Position numbers and translations under genes: made by a program. From Planctomycetota bacterium (GTDB lineage: Bacteria > Planctomycetota > Planctomycetia > Pirellulales > Pirellulaceae), in contig JAJDEH010000011.1 of assembly GCA_029259935.1 (NCBI GenBank), positions 1 to 21,732 on the forward strand: a stretch of 21,732 bases of DNA, read 5' to 3'. The notes beneath the pieces were generated by a model. It made no database searches. It was not told the DNA's origin and saw nothing but the letters and a program-made list of their open reading frames with translations. This document shows, piece after piece, positions 16,489-21,732 of the stretch. Position 1 is the first letter of the stretch, and each line of letters starts with the position of its first letter.

Positions 16489-16507
16489 GAGCGGTAGCCG
16501 AAATACT

Positions 16508-17224
16508 ATGTCTTCCTTGACCATTCAATTACGAAACATTCAGAAGTCATTTGGCAATGGTGCCAACCGAACGCCCGTGCTGCGTGGCGTCGACTTCCAT
16601 GCTCAGGGCGGCGAATGTGTCTTCTTGGTAGGGCCGTCGGGCAGTGGAAAGACGACGATGTTGTCGATCTTGGGTTGCATCCTCACCGCCGACGCCGGCA
16701 GCGTCCATTTGTTGGGGCGGGACATATCCGGACTCGACCTAACCGCGCGGACCGTATTGCGACGAAACCACATCGGTTTCATCTTTCAGCGGTTCCATTT
16801 GATTCGCGGCCTGAACACACTGGAAAACGTCTGTGTACCGCTGACGTTACGAGAGATTCCCAAGGCCGACGCCCGCCGACGAGCCATGCGCTTGCTGGAA
16901 GCCGTCGGACTTGCGGAAAAGGCGAAAGCCTATCCGAACCAAATGAGCGTGGGGCAAAACCAACGGGTCGCCATTGCCCGTGCCTTGGTCACGGATCCCG
17001 ACATTATTTTGGCCGACGAACCGACGGCATCGCTTGATGAAGAAAACGGTGCCGCGGCGCTGCAACTCTTAAAGTCACTTACCCTCGGCGAGGGCAAAAC
17101 CGTTGTCGTGGTGACCCACGATCCGCGCATCTATCCGCTGGCGGACCGCATCTGTCAACTCGACGACGGACGGCTCCGTTTGGAATCGAACCATGAACAA
17201 GAACCCGTGCTTCAACCCATCTAG
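16508..17224 (+). CDS. ABC transporter ATP-binding protein, DevA/MacB/LolD-like
   Basis: Cytoplasmic nucleotide-binding subunit (238 residues) partnering the upstream permease. Walker A is GPSGSGKT at 42-49, the Q-loop Gln is 94 (FIFQRFH), Walker B is IILADE at 166-171, the D-loop SLD is at 175-177 and the H-loop His is 204 (VVTHD). The signature is M146-S-V-G-Q-N-Q-R rather than LSGGQQQR: the second position of the Gly-Gly pair is Val, which still leaves Ser147, Gly149 and Gln150. All catalytic positions are otherwise present, so activity is expected. ATG 16508 is preferred, 19 bp after the permease stop, because it starts at the usual MSSLTIQL; an upstream in-frame start at 16472 would overlap the permease gene. 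The ribosome-binding site is weak, suggesting translational coupling. Confidence 0.93.
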   Translation: MSSLTIQLRNIQKSFGNGANRTPVLRGVDFHAQGGECVFLVGPSGSGKTTMLSILGCILTADAGSVHLLGRDISGLDLTARTVLRRNHIGFIFQRFHLIRGLNTLENVCVPLTLREIPKADARRRAMRLLEAVGLAEKAKAYPNQMSVGQNQRVAIARALVTDPDIILADEPTASLDEENGAAALQLLKSLTLGEGKTVVVVTHDPRIYPLADRICQLDDGRLRLESNHEQEPVLQPI

Positions 17225-17246
17225 TTGACAAGTCGGACCTCCTGAA

Positions 17247-18137
17247 ATGAAGTTAATCTATTTCACGATTGCATTCGCCATGATAGGAGGCTTGGCGCTG
17301 CTACTGAACGAACAATCGACTCCCACGGCTCGCTTATCGCCGGTACGACACGACGTACCGCAAGTCTTTGCCTTGGGTCGAATCGAGGGGCTCTCGGAGG
17401 AGATTGACATTCGCGCCCAGTTGCCCGGCCGCATCGTCCAAGTAGCCGTGTCGCAGGGAGATCAAGTAACGCGTGGCGACGTCTTAATTCAACTGGATGA
17501 TACGCGCCTATCGCGAGAGGTTGCTTTAGCGCAAGCCGACTTGGATCTGACGCGCGCGCGACGGCAGCGGCTCGTGAATGGAGCCCACCCGCAGGAAAAG
17601 CGCGAAGCCGATGCCCTGTACAACGCCAAGCTGCACCAACTGCAGCTGGCCCAAATCAACTGGAATCGCACATATCAACTGAGAACGAACAACGCCGTCT
17701 CTCAACAACTGGCCGACGAACAGCATTCCCGGCTGAAGACTCTGGAAACGGAAGTCGCCGCCGCCAAGGCGCGGCTGGACTTTCTCCACGCGCCAGCTCG
17801 CGAAGACGACTTGCGCATCGCGGACGCCCAGATCGGCGCGGCTCAAGCGCGATTGGGAATCGCCATGGCCCAGCATGAAAAGATGGTACTGCGGGCTCCT
17901 ATCGACGGGCAGGTGTTGAGCATCGAGGCGAACTCGGGCGAGTTAATCGGTCCAGACAGCCCGCTGCCGACCATTGTGATAGCGGATACGAGCCGGTTTC
18001 GAGTCCGGGCCTTTGTTGATGAACTCGATGCCCCGCGCGTCAGAATCGGCATGAGCGCCACGATTGTCGTCGATGGCACTCCCGACAAAACGTTCACGGG
18101 GCGAATCTCGCGAATGAGCCCCCGCATGACTCGGTAA
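17247..18137 (+). CDS. DevB/HlyD-type membrane fusion protein, ended early by an in-frame TAA
   Basis: Periplasmic adaptor that would link the DevC/DevA pump to an outer-membrane channel. As read to the first stop it has 296 residues: membrane anchor at about 3-20, biotinyl-lipoyl-like half motif LPGRIVQVAVSQGDQVTRGD (59-78), a long alpha-helical hairpin (about 90-210), the second lipoyl half (LRAPIDGQVLSIEANSGELI, 215-234) and the start of the beta-barrel domain (TSRFRVRAFVDELD). It ends abruptly at ISRMSPRMTR, inside a conserved segment. The same frame continues after the TAA (18135-18137) with the expected C-terminus, so the full gene would span 17247-18344 and encode 365 residues. The ATG lies 22 bp after the ATPase stop with GGACC/TCCTG nearby and no strong ribosome-binding site. 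Whether the truncated protein works is doubtful, as it lacks the end of the barrel and the membrane-proximal domain. Confidence 0.85.
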   Translation: MKLIYFTIAFAMIGGLALLLNEQSTPTARLSPVRHDVPQVFALGRIEGLSEEIDIRAQLPGRIVQVAVSQGDQVTRGDVLIQLDDTRLSREVALAQADLDLTRARRQRLVNGAHPQEKREADALYNAKLHQLQLAQINWNRTYQLRTNNAVSQQLADEQHSRLKTLETEVAAAKARLDFLHAPAREDDLRIADAQIGAAQARLGIAMAQHEKMVLRAPIDGQVLSIEANSGELIGPDSPLPTIVIADTSRFRVRAFVDELDAPRVRIGMSATIVVDGTPDKTFTGRISRMSPRMTR

Positions 18138-18344
18138 CAGATCTGGGATGATTCGCCCCAAGAACGAATTGACACCAAGACTCGAGAAGTGTGGATCGAA
18201 CTGGCCGAAAGCGCGGAACTTGTTGTCGGCCTTCGTGTTGATGTATCGATTACGACGGCAACTCCTCCTCCCACGGAACCGTCCGAATCGAAACCAGGCC
18301 CACCGCCTGCTTTCGATACAACGGCTCTACGGAACAGAGAATAA
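18138..18344 (+). pseudogene. In-frame C-terminal continuation of the membrane fusion protein
   Basis: These 68 codons continue the frame of the preceding gene without any shift and end in their own TAA (18342-18344). They encode QIWDDSPQERIDTKTREVW and VVGLRVDVSITT, followed by a proline-rich tail. The first two segments are the normal membrane-proximal end of DevB/HlyD-type proteins (DTK.REVWIEL, GLRV.V), so this is coding sequence that has not decayed. A single base change from a sense codon such as AAA (Lys, giving RMTRKQIW) to TAA explains the break. No start codon with a ribosome-binding site suggests separate translation. Confidence 0.8.
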
Positions 18345-18386
18345 GGTACGTTCTCTGAGGGATTTGCTGTTAAGAGGAGACGGATC

Positions 18387-20069
18387 ATGAAAACCCTGGC
18401 GACGCCGCAAAGCGCGTGGCAAATCGCAACCCCGGTTGGTTGCCATGCCGTGCCGCCGGCAGTCATTTGCGCGTGGCGTGATTCGCTGGGTGAAGAAAAC
18501 GTGCTAACAGGAACCGAGGCGACCGAGTCTTATTGCCGGTCCACAACGGGTGTTGGCCGTCGCATCTCCGCCGTACTCACGCCGCAAGATGTCGGCCAAG
18601 TTCAATCCTTGGCCCGCATTGCGAATGAACACCGCATTCCGCTTTACCCTATTAGCACCGGACGGAACTGGGGGTACGGATCGGCGAATCCGGTACTCGA
18701 CGGATGCGCCTTGGTCGATCTGTCCAACATGAATCGCGTCGTGGAATTCGACGCGGAATTGGGCGTGGTCACGGTCGAGCCAGGCGTCACGCAGCAAGTA
18801 CTGCGCGACTATCTCGACCACCGCGATGCTCCCTTCTACGTGCCAACGCATGGCGGGGGTCCGGATTGCAGCTTGCTGGGTAACGCGCTGGAGCGGGGTT
18901 ATGGAATCACGCCGCACGCCGACCACTTCGGCGCGCTGACCGCGCTCGAGGCAGTCTTGCCCGATGGCCGGCTCTATCGCGGGGCCTTTGAAGAACTAGC
19001 GTGCCGCGAAATCAACCAGACGTTTAAGTGGGGCATTGGACCGTATCTGGACGGGCTGTTCGCACAAGGAAACATGGGGATCGTCACGCAAGGCACGATC
19101 GCCTTGGCACCCGTTGCAGCCAACGTTCAGGCCTTTAGTTTTTCCTTGCGCGGCGAACTCGCCCTGGAAGGCGCGGTCTTGGCGGTTCGCGAGGTTCTGC
19201 GAAGTCTTCCTGGCTTGTGCGGATCGATCAATCTGATGAACTCGCTCCGCATGCTGTCGATGATGGTGCCTTATCCACAGGACGTCGTGACCCGTGGCGG
19301 AGCCATCCCCGAGGAAGCGATTGAGAGCCTGGCGCGCGAGAAAGGCATTGCGCCTTGGACCGGCATCGGAGCGCTCTATGGTGATCCGTCCTTGCTTCGA
19401 GCGGCGCGCAAGATCATTCGCCGGCACTTGCGGCCCTGTGCGAAGAATTTAATTTTCTTCGACCACGCCCGGCTGAGGAATCTGGACCGAGTGCTGCGTT
19501 TTGTTCCCTTGCCGGCTGCCCAGCGTCTGCGTGGCAAGCTGCAAACCGGGCACGAGTTGCTGGACATTGTCTCGGGCAAGCCTCGTCGTACGGCGCTGCC
19601 CTTGGCCTACTGGAAGTCGGGCCGCACCGTTTCCACCGCCGACCAGCTTGACCCCGCGCAAGATTGCTGTGGTCTTATCTGGTACTCGCCGCTAGTCCCG
19701 ATGAAGGCCGAGCGAGTCCGTCAGTATGTGGAGACGGTAGCGACGACCTGTCGCCAACACGGAATGGACCCGCTGATCACACTGACTAGCCTCTCCGACC
19801 GTGTATTTGATAGCACGGTCCCGATTCTGTTTCGCCGCGAAAACGCGCGCGAGGTTGAGCAGGCCCACGCCTGTTATGACGACCTCTTTGATCGCGGCGC
19901 GGAACACGGCTGCGTTCCCTACCGAGTGGGCATCCAACACATGGAAAAAGTAATCCGTCGACAGGCGACTTGTTGGCAGTTGGTCGAACAGATCAAGTCC
20001 GCGATCGACCCCCATCAGATTATCGCCCCCGGCCGCTATGCACCCACCAAAAGGGAGGCGACGCCGTGA
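18387..20069 (+). CDS. FAD-dependent oxidase/dehydrogenase of the vanillyl-alcohol oxidase / 4-cresol dehydrogenase family
   Basis: A 560-residue flavoprotein whose nearest characterised relatives oxidise para-substituted phenols. The PCMH-type FAD domain shows PISTGRNWGYGSANP at 88-102 and VEPGVT at 130-135, then LLGNALERGYGITPHADH (163-180), GPYLDGLFAQGNMGIVT (218-234) and a C-terminal AIDPHQIIAPGR (539-550). These match vanillyl-alcohol oxidase block by block. The Tyr-Arg pair that binds the phenolate in that enzyme appears kept at Y512-R513. By eye, the position of its FAD-linking histidine (AHLFFSP) falls on Leu in GLIWYSP (about 429-435), and its active-site Asp (VPDLGGG) on Thr in VPTHGGG, so flavin attachment and chemistry may differ. 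The ATG at 18387 has an excellent GAGGAGA site. No signal peptide is seen. Role inferred from neighbours: oxidation of an N-acyl aromatic amino acid. Confidence 0.87.
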   Translation: MKTLATPQSAWQIATPVGCHAVPPAVICAWRDSLGEENVLTGTEATESYCRSTTGVGRRISAVLTPQDVGQVQSLARIANEHRIPLYPISTGRNWGYGSANPVLDGCALVDLSNMNRVVEFDAELGVVTVEPGVTQQVLRDYLDHRDAPFYVPTHGGGPDCSLLGNALERGYGITPHADHFGALTALEAVLPDGRLYRGAFEELACREINQTFKWGIGPYLDGLFAQGNMGIVTQGTIALAPVAANVQAFSFSLRGELALEGAVLAVREVLRSLPGLCGSINLMNSLRMLSMMVPYPQDVVTRGGAIPEEAIESLAREKGIAPWTGIGALYGDPSLLRAARKIIRRHLRPCAKNLIFFDHARLRNLDRVLRFVPLPAAQRLRGKLQTGHELLDIVSGKPRRTALPLAYWKSGRTVSTADQLDPAQDCCGLIWYSPLVPMKAERVRQYVETVATTCRQHGMDPLITLTSLSDRVFDSTVPILFRRENAREVEQAHACYDDLFDRGAEHGCVPYRVGIQHMEKVIRRQATCWQLVEQIKSAIDPHQIIAPGRYAPTKREATP

Positions 20070-21136
20070 ATCAACACAACGGCGGTACAGAGCACCATGG
20101 CGAAGTGGTCGCGATCACCGGTGTCGCGGGTTACTTGGGCCAGGTACTCGTCGAACAACTCGAACGCGACGACCGTGTAGCCAAGATCGTTGGCATTGAC
20201 CGTTCGCCCTCGCAAGTGCCATCCGAAAAACTCAGTTTTCATCAACGCTGCATCACGCAGCCGGGTCTGGACGAACTGTTTCGGAGCGCGGGCGTGACAC
20301 GCGTGGCTCATCTCGCCTTCCGCCTGGCACCGAATCATCAGCCACGTCAGACGCACGAAGTCAACGTCGGCGGCACGCGCAACGTGCTGGCCGCGGCGGC
20401 CGCGGTCGGTGTCAAGCATGTCGCCTTTGCATCCAGCAGCGTTGTGTATGGTGCCCACCCCAACAATCCATCGCCGATCCCGGAAACCCACCGGCTTCAC
20501 GGCGCGCGCCAGGTGCAATACACCTTGGATAAGATCGACGTGGAGGAAATGTGCCGGCAGTTTCGCCATGAGCATCCAACGATCGATATTTCGATCCTGC
20601 GACTGGTGACCATCATGGGTGCCCGCGCGAACAACTTTATTACTCGGTTCTTCGCGCGTCCCTTTCTGGTGCTGCCGAGCGGCTTCGATCCCTCTTGGCA
20701 ATTTGTTCATGAATTGGACTGCGGGCGGGCCGTTCAAGCGGCGCTCATGTCGGACAAGTCGGGAACGTATAACGTCGGAGCGGACGGTTCGATCAAGCTC
20801 TCCGAAGTTGGCCGGCAACTGGGAAAGCCCATCGTTCGCCTGCCTCGTGGAGTCCTCAAGTCGCTTACCAATCTGCTGTGGTACACCCGGCAAAAATGGC
20901 TTACCGAGATTCCCGGAGCGCTGGTCGATTATATGTGTTGGCCTCCTGTCCTCTGCAATCAGAGAATCAAGGACGAGCTCGGCTTCCGTTTCGAGTTCAC
21001 GTCGGCCGAAGCAGTGGCCGCCCACTTGGAAGAGGTTGAAGACCCCGAGTCACTGCCTGCCGAAACGACCCGCGCGGTCACTCCACCGACGTCGGCGGAT
21101 CAGCCAACGAAATCGCTTCAACAACTGAGCCCCTGA
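20066..21136 (+). CDS. Extended SDR, NAD-dependent epimerase/dehydratase family
   Basis: A 356-residue Rossmann-fold oxidoreductase. The dinucleotide motif is TGVAGYLG (G19xxG22xxG25), an aspartate at 45 ends beta-2 (VGIDR), consistent with NAD(H) preference, SSS is at 123-125 and the catalytic pair is Y152-xxx-K156. The C-terminal part contains a substrate-domain stretch (GTYNVGADGSIKLSEVG) and a poorly conserved, Thr/Pro-rich tail. Substrate cannot be told from sequence; no sugar-nucleotide genes are nearby, so it may act on the cluster product. The GTG at 20066 overlaps the oxidase stop (GTGA) and has GGGAGG seven bases upstream, which decides the start against longer readings. Co-translation with the flavoprotein is very likely, suggesting consecutive steps. 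Confidence 0.9.
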   Translation: MNQHNGGTEHHGEVVAITGVAGYLGQVLVEQLERDDRVAKIVGIDRSPSQVPSEKLSFHQRCITQPGLDELFRSAGVTRVAHLAFRLAPNHQPRQTHEVNVGGTRNVLAAAAAVGVKHVAFASSSVVYGAHPNNPSPIPETHRLHGARQVQYTLDKIDVEEMCRQFRHEHPTIDISILRLVTIMGARANNFITRFFARPFLVLPSGFDPSWQFVHELDCGRAVQAALMSDKSGTYNVGADGSIKLSEVGRQLGKPIVRLPRGVLKSLTNLLWYTRQKWLTEIPGALVDYMCWPPVLCNQRIKDELGFRFEFTSAEAVAAHLEEVEDPESLPAETTRAVTPPTSADQPTKSLQQLSP

Positions 21137-21147
21137 AACGACCTGTC

Positions 21148-21732
21148 ATGGTGAAAAACCGTCTAATCTTGACCGTTCAGCTTCTAGCGACGCTTGCGAT
21201 CATTGCGTGGTTTCCCACCAATGCTGGCAAGGCACTGGCACTGCTGACAGTGTGGGCGTTTACGTTTGGGCGATTGAAGCCGGTCGAGATCGTGCTTTAT
21301 GTCGCCGCCGCGATCTTCTTCACGGTGATGGACGTGCTGACGGTAAGCCAAGGGCAGTTCATTTTTGATCACCCTGACTTCCTCGGCCTGCCCGTATTCG
21401 AACCACTGATGTGGGGCTTCTACTTGCTGCACACCTCCCGGATAATTGGCGGTCCGCTTGCCGAGAAACCGAGCGCGAAGCTGTGGGTTTTGGCCCTGTT
21501 GTTCGCAGCGCCATTTATGTTGATAACGAACCCCGTACTGCTGTGCTGTGCAACGTCGCTGGTGCTGATGATTGCCCTAGCGTTTTTCCACCAAAGACAC
21601 GACTTGGCATTCGTCGCCTACATGATCCTATTGGGAGCGGCCATCGAATTCACCGGCGTCCACAGCGGCCAATGGCACTATCCCGCGCCGCCAGCGCTTG
21701 GAGTGCCACTCTGGTTCGCGCCCATGTGGGGC
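21148..21732 (+). CDS. Multi-spanning membrane protein with internal repeat (3' end outside window)
   Basis: The frame from ATG 21148 stays open for 195 codons to the window edge. It begins 11 bp after the SDR stop, so it belongs to the same operon. I do not recognise the family with certainty. About five or six hydrophobic helices are visible (about 6-22, 28-40, 47-63, 112-127, 129-147, 153-168). Two segments 105 residues apart align without gaps: residues 61-90, ending LGLPVFEPLMWG, and 166-195, ending LGVPLWFAPMWG, each starting with an acidic residue (Asp62, Glu167) followed by a VxxGQ-like turn. Such a duplicated helix-loop unit with membrane acidic residues recalls, loosely, carotenoid and lycopene cyclase-type membrane proteins, but that is not a call. 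A tailoring enzyme or a transport accessory are both possible. Confidence 0.75.
   Translation, partial: MVKNRLILTVQLLATLAIIAWFPTNAGKALALLTVWAFTFGRLKPVEIVLYVAAAIFFTVMDVLTVSQGQFIFDHPDFLGLPVFEPLMWGFYLLHTSRIIGGPLAEKPSAKLWVLALLFAAPFMLITNPVLLCCATSLVLMIALAFFHQRHDLAFVAYMILLGAAIEFTGVHSGQWHYPAPPALGVPLWFAPMWG

Noticed and set aside
18100..18180. Frameshift as the cause of the short membrane fusion protein
   Set aside because: The conserved continuation is in exactly the same frame, so the break is a single nonsense codon, not an indel.
18148..18390. Separate 80-codon gene after the membrane fusion protein stop
   Set aside because: This frame is shifted relative to the conserved DevB C-terminus, which is encoded in the original frame after the TAA.
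20036..21025. Minus-strand open frame of 329 codons opposite the SDR gene
   Set aside because: It is long but mirrors the codon pattern of the SDR; the sense protein has Rossmann and YxxxK motifs and the antisense one has none.
1..21732. CRISPR array, tRNA, rRNA, insertion sequence or phage genes
   Set aside because: No regularly spaced repeats, cloverleaf-like sequences, transposase motifs or terminal inverted repeats were found on reading; a covariance-model scan was not possible here.

Overview
The window looks like chromosomal DNA of a planctomycete, most likely near the Pirellulales. This is inferred from protein style only: a Hanks-type kinase with a periplasmic helical tail, a stand-alone WD40 propeller, a zinc-ribbon membrane protein of the kind seen in that phylum, a Rieske/cytochrome b complex with c-type haem domains fused to cytochrome b, and paired FeeM-like acyltransferases. 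No rRNA, tRNA, CRISPR array, insertion sequence or phage gene was seen.

Bases 1-9150 (+ strand) are mostly housekeeping. A 5'-truncated NAD(P)H-hydrate dehydratase (nnrD) is followed by riboflavin kinase/FAD synthetase (ribF) and a DHH phosphoesterase of the NrnA type, all acting on nucleotide cofactors or short nucleotides. A two-gene quinol:cytochrome c reductase unit follows: a Rieske protein, then a cytochrome b that carries subunit IV and two c-type haem domains in one chain. Its start codon overlaps the Rieske stop, and a possible 46-codon small ORF overlaps the Rieske start. Next come a zinc-ribbon membrane protein of unknown role, a seven-blade WD40 protein and an M24 (Xaa-Pro aminopeptidase type) metallopeptidase.

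Bases 9164-13146 (- strand) hold a transmembrane Ser/Thr protein kinase (tail to tail with the peptidase), a DNA-alkylation-repair (AlkD/HEAT-like) protein and a membrane-anchored alpha/beta hydrolase. A 487-bp divergent region (13147-13633) separates this block from the next.

Bases 13634-21732 (+ strand) form the most interesting part, a tightly packed, probably co-transcribed cluster: two different FeeM-like N-acyl amino acid synthase homologues; a DevC-type permease, DevA-type ATPase and DevB/HlyD-type membrane fusion protein; a flavoprotein of the vanillyl-alcohol oxidase / 4-cresol dehydrogenase family; an extended SDR (NAD-dependent epimerase/dehydratase); and the start of a multi-spanning membrane protein with an internal repeat, cut by the window end. 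Read together, this suggests a pathway that makes, oxidatively tailors and exports N-acylated amino acids, possibly N-acyl-(dehydro)tyrosines. Planctomycete stieleriacines (N-acyl dehydrotyrosines) give a chemical precedent. The product is an inference.

The membrane fusion protein gene has an in-frame TAA followed by 68 further codons that encode the family's normal C-terminus. The exporter is therefore recently broken, read through, or affected by a sequence error.
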